Shown here: piece after piece, positions 8,150 to 18,223 of the stretch
Layout: the number at the start of each line of letters is the position of its first letter
Position numbering within the stretch: position 1 is the first letter of the stretch
NCBI GenBank assembly: GCA_003990955.1
Contig: BIFV01000012.1
Coordinates: 186,001 to 250,000, forward strand
Length of the DNA stretch: 64,000 bases
Direction of reading: 5' to 3'
Source of the DNA: Sporomusaceae bacterium FL31
GTDB taxonomy: Bacteria > Bacillota > Negativicutes > DSM-1736 > Dendrosporobacteraceae
The notes under the pieces: generated by a model
The model's database searches: none
What the model saw: only the letters and a program-made list of their open reading frames with translations
Told to the model about the DNA's origin: nothing
Translations under genes and position numbers: made by a program

Positions 8150-8956
8150 CTATTTACCTGTTGTTGCCCTTAAGTAAATCAATATCACGATCATGAATCC
8201 CATCACAGCATAAGCTGCCCAATCTTTAGTCGTATGGCGCAATTCTTTCATTCTGGTACGATTTTCGCCGCCACGATAACAGCGGGCTTCCATCGCTACT
8301 GCCAATTCATCGGCACGGCGAAAGGCACTAATAAAGAGGGGAACTAATAAGGGTACCATGCTTTTAGCCCGGCGTAACAAATTACCAGAGGCAAAGTCAG
8401 CTCCACGTGCCATTTGCGCTTTCATAATTCGATCGGTTTCTTCCAACAAGGTTGGAATAAAGCGCAAAGCGATGGTCATCATCATGGCCAGTTCATGAGC
8501 TGGCAGACCAATTTTCTCAAACGGCTTCAGCAACCTTTCAATAGCATCAGTTAAGGCTATCGGTGAAGTCGTATAGGTGAGTAGCGAGGAAATGACAATC
8601 AGGAGAACGAGTCGAGTGGACATTAAAAATCCCTGACGCAATCCTTCTGCAGTTACCGTAAGCGGACCCAGTTCGTAAATAGCCTGCCCAGGAGTTGTGA
8701 AAACATGAATGCCTACTGTCAGAATAATAATGATCCACAACGGTTTAAGTGATTTAAGAATCATCGCCGGAGGAATTGAGGATAAGGCTAATACAGCTGC
8801 TACAAAGCCAGCCATTAACCCATAGGCTGCATAGCTCTCACCAACAAAGATACTGGATATAAATAATAGCACACAAATAATTTTTGCCCGTGGATCTAAT
8901 TGATGAATGAGTGATTTGCCGGGGAAATATTGACCTAATGTAATATCTGTCAGCAT
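8150..8956 (-). CDS. ecfT: Energy-coupling factor transporter transmembrane protein EcfT
   Basis: A 268-residue membrane protein with several hydrophobic helices and the two cytoplasmic coupling-helix signatures of EcfT: MARGAD (AQMARGADF) and the later EARCYRGG motif. These helices link the two ATPases to a substrate-binding S component. It overlaps ecfA2 by 7 nt and is followed immediately by truA. No S-component gene is adjacent, so this is most likely a shared, group II ECF module that serves several vitamin carriers encoded elsewhere. Confidence 0.94.
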   Translation of the reverse strand: MLTDITLGQYFPGKSLIHQLDPRAKIICVLLFISSIFVGESYAAYGLMAGFVAAVLALSSIPPAMILKSLKPLWIIIILTVGIHVFTTPGQAIYELGPLTVTAEGLRQGFLMSTRLVLLIVISSLLTYTTSPIALTDAIERLLKPFEKIGLPAHELAMMMTIALRFIPTLLEETDRIMKAQMARGADFASGNLLRRAKSMVPLLVPLFISAFRRADELAVAMEARCYRGGENRTRMKELRHTTKDWAAYAVMGFMIVILIYLRATTGK

Positions 8957-9813
8957 GATGTTCGTTCCCCCAAAGCATTGGTTATTGTAGCAACAGCTTC
9001 ATCAATTGCCAGCAGCTTGTCGTCAACATGAAGACCACGTTCCTTAAGTTTCCTCAATAACGCGGTAACTGGCGGTACATCAACCCCAGCGGCTCTTAGC
9101 TTTTCTGGATTGCTAAATACTTCGAGCGGTGTTCCATCCAAACTAACCTTCCCACCATTCATAACAATAAGACGGGTCGCCATTTTTGCGACATCTTCCA
9201 TATTATGTGATACCAGGATAACGGTAATCCCTGAGCTTTGATAGAGTTGTATAATCTCATTAAAAATCTCATCACGACCGCGAGGATCTAATCCAGCTGA
9301 CGGCTCATCTAAAATTAGATACTCCGGCTCAAGCGCAATGACACCGGCGATGGCTACACGCCTCATTTGACCGCCGCTAAGCTGAAATGGCGAACGGGTG
9401 GCGTACTGTTCAAAATCCAGGCCAACAAACGTCATTGCCCGTTTAACGCGAGTATCAATTTCCTCTTCCGATAAACCTAAATTTTTAGGACCAAAAGCAA
9501 TATCTTCGTAAATAGTTTCTTCAAACAGCTGGTGCTCAGGATATTGAAAAACCATCCCCACTTTGCTGCGAGCGGCTTTAGCCGCATTTTTTTTGTCATG
9601 GAGATCAACACCATCCACAGTAACCGAGCCAGAAGTTGGTTTTAAGATTCCGTTTAAATGCTGAACCAGTGTTGACTTGCCAGAGCCAGTATGACCAATA
9701 ATAGCGACAAACTCGCCTCGTTCAATTTCAAAGTTTATATCACTGATTGCCGTACGTTCAAACGGCGTTTTCGGCATATACGTATAGGTAACATTTTTTA
9801 ATATTATGGACAT
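8950..9813 (-). CDS. ecfA2: Energy-coupling factor transporter ATP-binding protein EcfA2
   Basis: A 287-residue ABC ATPase with Walker A GHTGSGKST, the Q-loop in VFQYPEHQLFEET, signature LSGGQMRR, Walker B YLILDEPSAGLDP and the H-loop in LVSHNMEDV. The YPEHQLFEET form of the Q-loop region matches the EcfA2 subunit and separates it from EcfA1. It pairs with EcfA1 to drive vitamin or metal uptake through EcfT. It overlaps ecfA1 by 10 nt and ecfT by 7 nt, so translation is probably coupled. Confidence 0.94.
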   Translation of the reverse strand: MSIILKNVTYTYMPKTPFERTAISDINFEIERGEFVAIIGHTGSGKSTLVQHLNGILKPTSGSVTVDGVDLHDKKNAAKAARSKVGMVFQYPEHQLFEETIYEDIAFGPKNLGLSEEEIDTRVKRAMTFVGLDFEQYATRSPFQLSGGQMRRVAIAGVIALEPEYLILDEPSAGLDPRGRDEIFNEIIQLYQSSGITVILVSHNMEDVAKMATRLIVMNGGKVSLDGTPLEVFSNPEKLRAAGVDVPPVTALLRKLKERGLHVDDKLLAIDEAVATITNALGERTSC

Positions 9814-10637
9814 AAAGCCACCGCCAGTTCCTCATCTGAGATGATATTGTCAGGCAGCGCAATATTCTCAGCCTTTAGGCGATGAGCAATCTCAGCAGCT
9901 AAAGGCACATCCAAGCCTAATTCCTTAAGCAGTTCAACTTGGCTGAATACCGCAATGGGGTTTCCTGAGTAAACAATTTTGCCTTGCTCCATAACAACAA
10001 TGCGATCAGCTGCTGCTGCTTCCTCCATAAAATGCGTAATATAAACCACAGTAATCCCGGAAGCAGCATGCAGTTGCTTGACAGTTTGCAAGACTTCCTT
10101 ACGCCCTAAAGGATCAAGCATAGCCGTTGGCTCATCCAACACTAAGCATTTAGATTGCATCGCCAAGGCTCCGGCAATGGCTACCCGCTGTTTTTGTCCT
10201 CCTGACAGTAAATGTGGACCATGCAGCCGATAATCACTCATTCCAACCAATTCAAGGGCCTGATTCACTCTTTCGGCAATCTCTGCAGGTGGAATGCCTA
10301 AATTTTCTGGGCCAAAGGCAACATCTTCCTCCACAACGGTGGCTACAATCTGATTATCAGGATTTTGAAATACCATTCCCACGATCTGCCGGATATCCCA
10401 CAAATCCTTGGGATCAGTTGTATTTAGGCCATTGATGGTACACGTTCCACTGGTTGGCAGTAAGAGGGCGTTAAAATGTTTGGCCAGTGTCGATTTACCC
10501 GACCCATTGGTGCCAATGATGGCAACAAACTCTCCTGCCTCAATCGCTAGATTTATATGATCAAGTGCCAGGCGCTGTTCTTCATCATTCGAAGCATACG
10601 CATGACACAAATTCTCAACTTTAATAAATTTTCCCAT
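9804..10637 (-). CDS. ecfA1: Energy-coupling factor transporter ATP-binding protein EcfA1
   Basis: A 277-residue ABC ATPase with Walker A GTNGSGKST, the Q-loop in VFQNPDNQIVATVVEEDVAFG, signature LSGGQKQR, Walker B CLVLDEPTAMLDP and the switch His in THFMEEA. NPDNQ marks the EcfA1 subunit. First gene of the ecfA1-ecfA2-ecfT-truA unit. Its upstream region (10638-10826) carries an inverted copy pair of the dispersed repeat and the terminator of the rplQ operon. No clear sigma-A promoter was found between repeat and start. Confidence 0.94.
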   Translation of the reverse strand: MGKFIKVENLCHAYASNDEEQRLALDHINLAIEAGEFVAIIGTNGSGKSTLAKHFNALLLPTSGTCTINGLNTTDPKDLWDIRQIVGMVFQNPDNQIVATVVEEDVAFGPENLGIPPAEIAERVNQALELVGMSDYRLHGPHLLSGGQKQRVAIAGALAMQSKCLVLDEPTAMLDPLGRKEVLQTVKQLHAASGITVVYITHFMEEAAAADRIVVMEQGKIVYSGNPIAVFSQVELLKELGLDVPLAAEIAHRLKAENIALPDNIISDEELAVALCP

Positions 10638-10666
10638 AATTATAGCTCCTTATAATAAAGCTAACG

Positions 10667-10775
10667 TTTAACCGCAAAGCACTCAAATTGGTCTCACAAA
10701 AAACTGGTGCGATTATTACCGCACGTAATTATTCGCTACGCTCCCTTTGCGTACTTTGAGTACTTTGTGGTTCAA
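10667..10775. repeat. Inverted pair of the ACRCARAG-type dispersed repeat
   Basis: The left arm (10667-10687) and right arm (10755-10775) are 21-nt inverted copies, with 19 of 21 positions able to pair counting one G-T. The right arm read backwards continues into the same CAAAGTACGCAAAGGG-like sequence found at 53.4 and 60.8 kb. The ~67 nt between the arms has no gene. The arms could form a long hairpin. This tract lies between the rplQ terminator and ecfA1. Confidence 0.75.
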
Positions 10776-10782
10776 CAGTCAT

Positions 10783-10820
10783 AAAAAACAACGATAAAGG
10801 CGACCCTGATGGTCGCCTTT
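10783..10820 (-). terminator. Intrinsic terminator of the S10-spc-alpha unit
   Basis: A 10-bp perfect stem (10796-10805 with 10811-10820, AAAGGCGACC), 5-nt loop, followed on the minus strand by a T-rich run ending in TTTTTT (10783-10788). It lies 7 nt past rplQ. Confidence 0.9.
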
Positions 10821-10826
10821 CAATCA

Positions 10827-11165
10827 TTACACCAATTCTAGTATTGCCATCGGCGCATTATCGCCGCGACGGGGTCCAAGTTTAATCACTCGGGTGTAGC
10901 CGCCTTGACGATTATTATATTTAGGGGCAATAGTATCAAACAGTTTTTTTGCTACTTCTTCGTCCATGAGCTTTGCCAAAACTTGACGGCGTGCATGTAA
11001 ATCGCCGCGCTTAGCTAAAGTGATCAATTGTTCAGCAAGACCGCTGATTTCTTTGGCTTTAGCTTCAGTTGTTTCAATACGCTCATAGGAAAAGAAGGAA
11101 GTCAAAATGCTGCGAAATAACGCTTTACGTGCGCTAGAGTCACGCCCTAACTTTCTGTAGGCCAT
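10827..11165 (-). CDS. rplQ: 50S ribosomal protein L17
   Basis: 112 residues starting [20 protein letters not shown], the L17 N-terminus, with the typical bacterial length. It lies near the peptide exit tunnel. It is the last gene of the alpha operon, 14 nt after rpoA, and a terminator follows at once. Confidence 0.97.
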   Translation of the reverse strand: MAYRKLGRDSSARKALFRSILTSFFSYERIETTEAKAKEISGLAEQLITLAKRGDLHARRQVLAKLMDEEVAKKLFDTIAPKYNNRQGGYTRVIKLGPRRGDNAPMAILELV

Positions 11166-11179
11166 AATCTTTCCGCCTC

Positions 11180-12139
11180 CTACTCTTCAAATTCAGTCAG
11201 TGATAATCCTAGTTCGTCCAGCTTTTTCTTCACTTCTTCAAGTGATTTGCGGCCGAGATTACGCACTTTCATCATATCTTCTTCACTCTTTTGGGCCAAT
11301 TCGGCTACTGTGTTGATGCCAGCCCGTTTCAAGCAGTTATAGGAACGAACTGAAAGATCCAAATCTTCAATCGTCATTTCCAAAGTCTTGGAAACACCGG
11401 ATTCTGGCGCTTCAGTAAACGTTCCTTCAGTTCCCTCGTCTTCCGGAGGAGCGCCTGCCATGTTCTGGAACAGTCTGAGATGAGCAATCATAATACTAGC
11501 CGATTTACTGATCGCCTCTTCAGGTCTCATGCTGCCATCAGTCCATAACTCCAGCGTAAGTTTGTCGTAATCTGTGACGTTACCGACACGAGTATCAGTT
11601 ACAGAGTAGTTAACTCTCTGGATAGGCGAAAAAATGGAATCAATGGGGATTACGCCGATAACATGATCGGTTTTCTTGTTTTTATCTGCTGGAACATAGC
11701 CACGACCACGCTCAACGGTGATTTCCATTTTTAGCGAGCCGCTAGCATCTACAGTTGCCAAATGCAATTCCGGGTTAAGTATTTCAACATCAGGGTCAGT
11801 GAATATATCGCCGGCTGTGACTGCTTTTTCGCCTTGAACATCAACCCGTAAAATTTTTGGCTCATCACAATGCATTTTAAGACACAGTGACTTCAAGTTT
11901 AAAATAATGTCAGTAACGTCTTCCCGAACGCCGGGAATTGTAGAAAATTCGTGAAGTACACCTTCAATTTTAATCGATGTTACAGCTGCACCTTGCAATG
12001 AAGATAACAATATCCGACGCAAGCTATTACCAAGCGTAGTACCATAACCACGTTCTAAAGGCTCGCATACAAACTTTCCATAACGGCTATCTTCACTTAT
12101 TTCTACTATCTCGATTTTCGGTTTTTCGATTTCGATCAT
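11180..12139 (-). CDS. rpoA: DNA-directed RNA polymerase alpha subunit
   Basis: 319 residues. The N-terminal domain (about 1-230) has the assembly motif [20 protein letters not shown]. An acidic linker ([11 protein letters not shown]) follows, then the C-terminal domain (about 255-315) with [14 protein letters not shown] and [15 protein letters not shown], which contacts UP elements and activators. It forms the dimer scaffold for beta and beta-prime. It lies between rpsD and rplQ as in most Firmicutes. Confidence 0.98.
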   Translation of the reverse strand: MIEIEKPKIEIVEISEDSRYGKFVCEPLERGYGTTLGNSLRRILLSSLQGAAVTSIKIEGVLHEFSTIPGVREDVTDIILNLKSLCLKMHCDEPKILRVDVQGEKAVTAGDIFTDPDVEILNPELHLATVDASGSLKMEITVERGRGYVPADKNKKTDHVIGVIPIDSIFSPIQRVNYSVTDTRVGNVTDYDKLTLELWTDGSMRPEEAISKSASIMIAHLRLFQNMAGAPPEDEGTEGTFTEAPESGVSKTLEMTIEDLDLSVRSYNCLKRAGINTVAELAQKSEEDMMKVRNLGRKSLEEVKKKLDELGLSLTEFEE

Positions 12140-12203
12140 CTGGAATAACCCTCCTCATTTGTGCGCACTACTAAGTCACGCCATACCCGCGGCTGAGGGC
12201 GTA

Positions 12204-12830
12204 TTATCTGGAGTACAATTCAACAATCAGATGCTCTTGGATAGGAGTATCAATTTCATCCCGGCTGGGGTAGCGCACTACTTTACCGCTCATATCTTGA
12301 GCTGAAGCTTCTAACCACATTGGAGTTGTCTTATGACCGATAGCTTCAAAGATTTGCTTGAGAAGCGGTGATTCTTTGCTGGCTTCATGTACTTGGATAA
12401 CATCGCCTGGCTTAATTAGGTAAGACGGAATATCAACTTTACGGCCATTAACAGTGAAATGTCCATGACGTACAAGTTGTCTAGCTTGATTACGGCTTGA
12501 AGCAAAGCCCAAACGGTAAACTACATTATCCAGTCTTCTTTCTAATAATACCAGCAGGTTTTCACCTGTAACACCTTTTTGGCGTTCAGCTTTATCAAAA
12601 TAAGAACGGAATTGACCTTCCAACATACCATAAGCACGACGTGCTTTTTGTTTTTCTCTCAGCTGAATGCCATATTCCGAAACTTTTTTGCGGGACTGAC
12701 CATGCTGACCAGGAGCATAGCTGCGTTTTGTAAACGCGCATTTATCACTATAACATTTATCGCCTTTAAGATACAATTTAGCACCTTCGCGGCGGCAAAG
12801 TCTGCATACAGGACCTATATATCTTGCCAT
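12204..12830 (-). CDS. rpsD: 30S ribosomal protein S4
   Basis: 208 residues. The N-terminus [16 protein letters not shown] has the zinc-binding cysteine set (C9, C12, C26, C31) of the zinc-type S4, and the [26 protein letters not shown] block is the S4 RNA-binding domain. It nucleates 16S assembly. In many bacteria S4 also represses its own operon; here it lies inside the alpha operon between rpsK and rpoA, unlike the separate rpsD of B. subtilis. Confidence 0.97.
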   Translation of the reverse strand: MARYIGPVCRLCRREGAKLYLKGDKCYSDKCAFTKRSYAPGQHGQSRKKVSEYGIQLREKQKARRAYGMLEGQFRSYFDKAERQKGVTGENLLVLLERRLDNVVYRLGFASSRNQARQLVRHGHFTVNGRKVDIPSYLIKPGDVIQVHEASKESPLLKQIFEAIGHKTTPMWLEASAQDMSGKVVRYPSRDEIDTPIQEHLIVELYSR

Positions 12831-12854
12831 TCTCGTTAAACACCTCCCGAAATA

Positions 12855-13247
12855 TTATACTCTTCTGCGCTTCGGCGGACGGCAGCCATTGTGAGGGATT
12901 GGAGTAACGTCCTTAATTAGATTTACTTCCAAACCAGCCGCTTGTAGCGATCTGATAGCTGCCTCACGGCCAGCTCCTGGACCTTTAACAAATACTTCTA
13001 CTTGTTTCAGGCCATGTTCCATAGCGGCTTTAGCTGCAGTTTCAGCAGCAATTTGCGCAGCAAATGGAGTGCTTTTACGGGAGCCGCGGAATCCGAGGCC
13101 ACCAGCGCTAGCCCATGACAATGCATTACCTCTGGTATCGGTAAGCGTAACAATCGTATTATTGAAAGTCGAGCGAATATGTGCAATGCCATGCTCGATA
13201 TTTTTACGTTCTTTTCTTTTCGGTCTAACTACTTTTTTAGCTACCAA
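12855..13247 (-). CDS. rpsK: 30S ribosomal protein S11
   Basis: 130 residues with the typical [25 protein letters not shown] region (shown as the family block) and C-terminal [12 protein letters not shown]. It shapes the small-subunit platform near the mRNA exit. The start codon is TTG at 13247, 8 nt after GGAGGG; no ATG or GTG lies closer. It is 14 nt after rpsM. Confidence 0.96.
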   Translation of the reverse strand: MVAKKVVRPKRKERKNIEHGIAHIRSTFNNTIVTLTDTRGNALSWASAGGLGFRGSRKSTPFAAQIAAETAAKAAMEHGLKQVEVFVKGPGAGREAAIRSLQAAGLEVNLIKDVTPIPHNGCRPPKRRRV

Positions 13248-13261
13248 AGATTATCCCTCCC

Positions 13262-13633
13262 TTACTTTTTCTTTTTAGCGCCAACGGTTCTCTTTGGACC
13301 TTTACGAGTACGAGCGTTGGTTTTTGTTCTTTGACCACGAACAGGAAGTCCCATGCGATGTCTTTTGCCGCGATATGAACCAATCTCTATTAAACGTTTA
13401 ATATTCAATGATTCCTCGCGACGTAAATCGCCTTCAACTCGGTAGTTCTTATCAATGATTTCACGAAGTTTGGAAACTTCCTCTTCTGTTAAATCACGGG
13501 TCCGGGTATCAGGATTAATACCTGTAGTAGCCAGAATTTCTTTCGAAATAGTCAGGCCAATACCATATATATATGTTAAAGCAATCTCAATTCGTTTATC
13601 ACGTGGTAAATCTACGCCGGCAATACGTGCCAT
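13262..13633 (-). CDS. rpsM: 30S ribosomal protein S13
   Basis: 123 residues starting [19 protein letters not shown] and ending in a basic GAKKKK tail. It sits in the head of the small subunit, contacts P-site tRNA and forms an intersubunit bridge. The conserved [20 protein letters not shown] stretch is present. It is first in the rpsM-rpsK-rpsD-rpoA-rplQ string and follows rpmJ by 14 nt. Confidence 0.97.
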   Translation of the reverse strand: MARIAGVDLPRDKRIEIALTYIYGIGLTISKEILATTGINPDTRTRDLTEEEVSKLREIIDKNYRVEGDLRREESLNIKRLIEIGSYRGKRHRMGLPVRGQRTKTNARTRKGPKRTVGAKKKK

Positions 13634-13647
13634 GTATCGTCCACCCC

Positions 13648-13788
<141 letters not shown>

Positions 13789-13836
13789 CTATTTCATGCT
13801 TGCTGATTTCCGTCCGTCAGCAAACATCAAAAAGTG

Positions 13837-14055
13837 CTATTTGAAACGGTAGGTAATCCGGCCACGTTTTAAGTCGTATGGCGTAAGTTCTACAGTGACT
13901 TTGTCACCAGGCAAAATACGAATGAAATTCATCCGAATTTTACCAGATACATGTGCCAATACGACATGCCCATTTTCCAGTTCTACCTGGAACATAGCAT
14001 TAGGCAGGGCTTCGATAACCGTACCTTCTACCTCAATTACATCCTGTTTGGACAC
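13837..14055 (-). CDS. infA: Translation initiation factor IF-1
   Basis: 72 residues, the exact usual IF-1 length, covering one S1/OB-fold domain ([20 protein letters not shown]... to GRITYRFK). IF-1 binds the A site of the 30S subunit during initiation. The start is GTG 14055 with AGGAGG 7-8 nt upstream; an upstream start at 14082 would add nine non-conserved residues. It lies between the KOW protein and rpmJ. Confidence 0.96.
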   Translation of the reverse strand: MSKQDVIEVEGTVIEALPNAMFQVELENGHVVLAHVSGKIRMNFIRILPGDKVTVELTPYDLKRGRITYRFK

Positions 14056-14078
14056 GAGATCTCCTCCTCGTCCGCTTC

Positions 14079-14360
14079 TCACAGATTATCCGGTTTACAA
14101 AAATTTGCAATAGCTTGGCGGATCTCTTCATCTGTAATGTTACCATTGTTCCGAAGTTTTTCCGCCAATGCCTTAGCATTTAATTTGTAAGCTTTGACAT
14201 GCCGAATATTTTTCTTCTTGGGCTTTATGACACTACGTTCCCGGCCATCTGCTAGGAAAACATATTTGCCAGTTATCCCTATGACCAGATAAGGATGACC
14301 AGTATCACGCCCGGCTAAGCTTGTAACTATTTGGCCAATTGAAATGTGGTGGGCTGACAT
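14079..14360 (-). CDS. KOW-domain RNA-binding protein (L14e-like)
   Basis: 93 residues. The N-terminal half ([21 protein letters not shown]) is a KOW/L14e-type fold, and the basic [18 protein letters not shown] stretch suits RNA binding. A gene of this kind regularly lies between map and infA in Firmicutes. It is related to archaeal/eukaryotic L14e-type proteins, but its role in bacteria is not established. It lies 11 nt after map and 23 nt before infA, so it belongs to the spc/alpha transcript. Confidence 0.85.
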   Translation of the reverse strand: MSAHHISIGQIVTSLAGRDTGHPYLVIGITGKYVFLADGRERSVIKPKKKNIRHVKAYKLNAKALAEKLRNNGNITDEEIRQAIANFCKPDNL

Positions 14361-14371
14361 AGCGTCGCCTC

Positions 14372-15118
14372 CTACAGCTTGGTCAGAATTTCCGGCTTGC
14401 CATCAGTAATCGCAATGGTATGCTCAAAGTGTGCGGAAGGCTTGCCATCCGTAGTCACAACTGTCCATCCATCATCAAGGGTCTTTACCTCATGTGTACC
14501 CAGATTGATCATCGGCTCTATTGCTAATGTCATACCAGATTTTAATCGTGGGCCGCGACCGGGATGGCCGTAATTCGGTACCTGAGGGTCTTCATGCATT
14601 TTTCTGCCAATGCCATGCCCAACATAGTCACGTACCACACCATAGCCATATTCTTCTGCATAAGCTTGTATGGCATGAGAAATGTCACCAAGACGGTTAC
14701 CTGCCATTGCTTTTTCAATGCCCTTGTTTAAAGATTGCTCGGTAACATCGAGAAGCTTCTGCATTTCGGCATCGACTTCACCAACAGCAATGGTAACAGC
14801 GGCATCGCCATTATATCCATTAATTACCGCACCAATGTCAATACTGACATTATCTCCATTTTTTAACTTTTTTAAACCTGGAATCCCGTGAACTACTTGT
14901 TCATTTATAGAAGCGCAAATATTGCCAGGAAAACCGTTATATCCCTTAAAAGTCGGGATAGCACCACGGCCTTTTATATATTCTTCGGCGATTCTATCCA
15001 GTTCAAGCGTACTTACACCCGGCTTAACGGCTTTTTTTACTTCGACCAAAGTCTCTGCCACAATTTGGCCAGCATCACGCATGTATGCGAGTTCTCGGTC
15101 TGACTTAAGGATAATCAT
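14372..15118 (-). CDS. map: Methionine aminopeptidase, type I
   Basis: 248 residues. Metal ligands and active-site motifs are visible: VHGIPG (His), [18 protein letters not shown] (two Asp), [14 protein letters not shown] (His), LAIEPM (Glu) and the last Glu near FEHTIAI. It removes the initiator Met from nascent proteins. There is no N-terminal extension, so it is the short type Ia form. It follows adk by 1 nt, and translation is likely coupled. Confidence 0.97.
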   Translation of the reverse strand: MIILKSDRELAYMRDAGQIVAETLVEVKKAVKPGVSTLELDRIAEEYIKGRGAIPTFKGYNGFPGNICASINEQVVHGIPGLKKLKNGDNVSIDIGAVINGYNGDAAVTIAVGEVDAEMQKLLDVTEQSLNKGIEKAMAGNRLGDISHAIQAYAEEYGYGVVRDYVGHGIGRKMHEDPQVPNYGHPGRGPRLKSGMTLAIEPMINLGTHEVKTLDDGWTVVTTDGKPSAHFEHTIAITDGKPEILTKL

Positions 15119-15119
15119 C

Positions 15120-15767
15120 CTATATGCCCTTCAGGCTGGCAACAATATCAGTAAAAACTTTATCGATTGGCTGCCGACCGTCAATTTCAGTGTATAAGCC
15201 TTTGTCCTGGTAGTACTCAACCAGCGGTTTAGTCTGAGCACTATACACAGCTAAACGCTTGGTGATAGTTTCTTCACGGTCATCATCGCGCTGGTATGTT
15301 TCCCCATCGCATTTGTCACATTTGCCAGCTACACTTGTAGGATTAAAAGTCACGTGATAAGTTGCGCCGCAGCCTTTGCAGATACGTCGACCGGTGGCCC
15401 GGCTGACTAAATCACCAGCCGGTACACTGATATTTATAACGCGATTAAGTTTTATTCCCAGTTCACCCAGCGTACGGTCGAGGGCATCTGCCTGCTCGAT
15501 GGTACGGGGAAATCCGTCCAGGATAAATCCCTGCTTGCAGTCCGGTTTTGCCAAACGCTCTTTAACAATCCCAATTGTTACACTGTCGGGTACCAGTTGA
15601 CCAGCATCCATGCACGCCTTTGCTTGCTTGCCGAGCTCAGTGCCTTCTTTAACTGCTGCCCGGAACATATCGCCAGTTGAGATATGTTGGATTTTGAAAT
15701 TCTCGACTAACTTTTCCGCCTGAGTACCTTTACCGGCACCAGGAGGTCCCATTAATAGGATATACAT
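15120..15767 (-). CDS. adk: Adenylate kinase
   Basis: 215 residues. The P-loop [14 protein letters not shown] opens the protein, [10 protein letters not shown] is the NMP-binding signature, and the lid domain carries CKGC...CDKC, the zinc-binding tetra-Cys of Gram-positive type enzymes. It interconverts AMP+ATP and 2 ADP. It lies between secY and map in the usual spc order. Confidence 0.98.
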   Translation of the reverse strand: MYILLMGPPGAGKGTQAEKLVENFKIQHISTGDMFRAAVKEGTELGKQAKACMDAGQLVPDSVTIGIVKERLAKPDCKQGFILDGFPRTIEQADALDRTLGELGIKLNRVINISVPAGDLVSRATGRRICKGCGATYHVTFNPTSVAGKCDKCDGETYQRDDDREETITKRLAVYSAQTKPLVEYYQDKGLYTEIDGRQPIDKVFTDIVASLKGI

Positions 15768-15782
15768 CGCGAGCTTACCTCC

Positions 15783-17039
15783 CTACTTCATGAAGCCTTG
15801 ATAGTGGCGCATTAAGACCATTGCCTCGATTTGCTTCATCGTGTCAAGAGCTACCCCAACCACAATCAACAGGGCGGTGCCGCCAAAATTAACCCCTTGG
15901 ATATTAGTCGCAGCTGCCACAAAGTTGGGCAGAATGGCAATAAACGCAAGAAATATTGCTCCGGCGAGTGTAATTCTGGTCATAACGCGGTCCAAATAGT
16001 CTGCAGTTGGTTTACCCGGGCGTAGTCCTGGAATAAAACCACCGTATTTTTTCATGTTCTCTGCCATATCCGATATATTCATAGTAACCGCAGTATAGAA
16101 ATACGTGAAGAATACAATTAAGAGTGCATACAGAGTTGTCTGTAGCGGCGTACCCCACGCGAACCATTCTGCTAAAGTTTTTACCCAGGGAACATTAATA
16201 AACTGGGCAATGGTTACCGGGAACATCAGCACGGATGACGCAAAGATTATTGGAATAACACCCGCTTGATTAACTTTCAGCGGAATGTGAGTAGATTGAC
16301 CACCATACATCTTGCGACCAACTACCCGTTTTGCATATTGTACAGGAATTCTTCGTTGACCTTGCTGAATTAAAATAACAAACACAATCATGGCCAGCGC
16401 AATAATAGCATACAACAGCACATTGAAATAATTTATAGTACCTGCTTGAAGGTATTTATAAATGTTGTGAAGACTGGATGGTAACTGCGATACGATACCT
16501 GCAAAGATAATCAATGAAATACCGTTACCAATACCTTTTTCCGTAATTTGCTCACCTAACCACATCAAAAACGTAGTTCCGGCAGTTAGCGTTAATGCTA
16601 TGAGCAAGATTGGACCAAACCCCGGGTTAATTATGGCCGCTTTCAAACCGAAAGACATTCCAATGGCCTGAATAAAACCCAGCAGCACTGTACCATAGCG
16701 AGTGATCTGGGTTATTTTCTTTCGCCCTTCTTCGCCTTCCTTAGCCCATTGTTCAAACTTCGGTACAACAACTGTTAACAGCTGCATAATAATCGAAGCA
16801 TTGATATAAGGCGTAATACTCATTGCAAACACTGAGAACTTACTTAATGCACCGCCGGAAAACAGATCAAGCAGACCAAACAGGTTACCGCTGGTAAATA
16901 ACTGCTCGATAACGGCGGGATTAACGCCCGGAACGGGTATATGCGTGCCGGCACGAAACACTAAGAACATTGCCAGCGTAAATACAATCTTTTGTCTGAG
17001 CTCAGTAATCTTGAGTATGTTGGACAGGGCTGAAAGCAC
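15783..17039 (-). CDS. secY: Protein translocase subunit SecY
   Basis: 418 residues with about ten membrane helices. The GTHIPVPGVNPAVIEQ opening, the plug-region ALSKFSVFAMSITPYINASI and the cytoplasmic RRIPVQYAKRVVG loop are SecY hallmarks. It is the channel of the general secretion pathway, with SecE (encoded at 42.5 kb). GTG 17039 follows GAGGTGATC. It starts 1 nt after the rplO stop, so translation is probably coupled. Confidence 0.98.
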   Translation of the reverse strand: MLSALSNILKITELRQKIVFTLAMFLVFRAGTHIPVPGVNPAVIEQLFTSGNLFGLLDLFSGGALSKFSVFAMSITPYINASIIMQLLTVVVPKFEQWAKEGEEGRKKITQITRYGTVLLGFIQAIGMSFGLKAAIINPGFGPILLIALTLTAGTTFLMWLGEQITEKGIGNGISLIIFAGIVSQLPSSLHNIYKYLQAGTINYFNVLLYAIIALAMIVFVILIQQGQRRIPVQYAKRVVGRKMYGGQSTHIPLKVNQAGVIPIIFASSVLMFPVTIAQFINVPWVKTLAEWFAWGTPLQTTLYALLIVFFTYFYTAVTMNISDMAENMKKYGGFIPGLRPGKPTADYLDRVMTRITLAGAIFLAFIAILPNFVAAATNIQGVNFGGTALLIVVGVALDTMKQIEAMVLMRHYQGFMK

Positions 17040-17040
17040 C

Positions 17041-17481
17041 TTAGATCACCTCGACTTTTCCGCCAGCCGCTGCAATTTTTTCTGCTGCTGACTTGGTAAA
17101 GCCGTTGGCGACTACAGTAAGTGATTTTTCGAGTTCACCATTACCTAAAATGCGAACACCGTCACGTACATTTTTTAGTATGCCAATTTCTATTAAAGCA
17201 ACCGGATCTACTACAGCGCCGTTATCAAAACGGTTTAAATCGGAAACGTTAACCTCAGCAAATTGCTTTGCAAATTTGTTGTGGAAACCACGTTTCGGAA
17301 GTCTGCGGTAAATCGGCATTTGACCGCCTTCAAATCCAGTACGAACACCGCCGCCTGCACGGGCTTTTTGGCCTTTATGACCTTTACCTGATGTTTTACC
17401 AAGTCCTGAACCAAGACCACGGCCAACACGGGTACGTACTTTTTTAGATCCAGGGGCCGGAGCTAATTCGTGTAATTTCAT
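17041..17481 (-). CDS. rplO: 50S ribosomal protein L15
   Basis: 146 residues starting [14 protein letters not shown], followed by the Gly/Arg/Lys-rich extension ([22 protein letters not shown]) that penetrates 23S rRNA, and the [11 protein letters not shown] block. ATG 17481 has AAGGAGG upstream; the in-frame start at 17490 lies inside that region. It is directly upstream of secY. Confidence 0.97.
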   Translation of the reverse strand: MKLHELAPAPGSKKVRTRVGRGLGSGLGKTSGKGHKGQKARAGGGVRTGFEGGQMPIYRRLPKRGFHNKFAKQFAEVNVSDLNRFDNGAVVDPVALIEIGILKNVRDGVRILGNGELEKSLTVVANGFTKSAAEKIAAAGGKVEVI

Positions 17482-17499
17482 GCGTAGCACCTCCTTGAA

Positions 17500-17685
17500 C
17501 TAGTCTTGTACTTCTTCAACAGTAACAAGATGTTCTACTTTGCGGACCATACCTCTGATAACCGCATTGTCATCCTGTACTACAAAACTGTTAGTTTTAC
17601 CTAGACCCAAAGCCCGAACAGTTGCGCGTTGATCTTCAGGTCTGCCTATCAGGCTTCTGGTAAGAGTGATTTTGAGCTTTGCCAT
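17500..17685 (-). CDS. rpmD: 50S ribosomal protein L30
   Basis: 61 residues, [20 protein letters not shown], with the L30 core [22 protein letters not shown]. Usual length and usual place between rpsE and rplO, with a ribosome binding site just upstream. Confidence 0.96.
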   Translation of the reverse strand: MAKLKITLTRSLIGRPEDQRATVRALGLGKTNSFVVQDDNAVIRGMVRKVEHLVTVEEVQD

Positions 17686-17698
17686 TTAAACTTCCTCC

Positions 17699-18199
17699 TT
17701 AACCCAAAAGTTCCTGAACCGTTTTACCGCGAAGTTCAGCCACTTGCTCAGCCCGCTTGAGTTGTTCCAGACCTTTTAAAGTAGCTTGCACCATATTATT
17801 AGGATTGGATGAACCAAGCGATTTGGTTAAAATGTCATGAACGCCAGCAAGTTCAAGTACGGCACGAGCCGGACCGCCAGCGATAACACCGGTACCTTCA
17901 GAAGCTGGCTTCATTAGAACCCGCCCTGCACCGAATTCACCAATAATTTGATGGGGAATTGTTGTACCTACCAGTGGAACTTTGATTAAATTTTTCTTAG
18001 CGTCTTCAATTCCTTTTCTGATTGCTTCAGGAACTTCGCCTGCTTTACCCAAACCAGCGCCTACATGTCCGTTCTCATCGCCAACAACTACTAGCGCGCT
18101 GAAGGAAAAACGACGTCCGCCCTTAACAACCTTGGCAACTCTGTTGATAAACACAACTTTCTCTTTAAGTTCAAGAGTATTGTGGTCAATTCTGGCCAT
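17699..18199 (-). CDS. rpsE: 30S ribosomal protein S5
   Basis: 166 residues. The N-terminal double-stranded RNA-binding fold contains [23 protein letters not shown] (shown as the diagnostic block), and the C-terminal half has [17 protein letters not shown]5 shapes decoding accuracy. Its position rplR-rpsE-rpmD is standard. Confidence 0.97.
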   Translation of the reverse strand: MARIDHNTLELKEKVVFINRVAKVVKGGRRFSFSALVVVGDENGHVGAGLGKAGEVPEAIRKGIEDAKKNLIKVPLVGTTIPHQIIGEFGAGRVLMKPASEGTGVIAGGPARAVLELAGVHDILTKSLGSSNPNNMVQATLKGLEQLKRAEQVAELRGKTVQELLG

Positions 18200-18223
18200 T
18201 GATGTACCTCCTTTTGCTAAATT

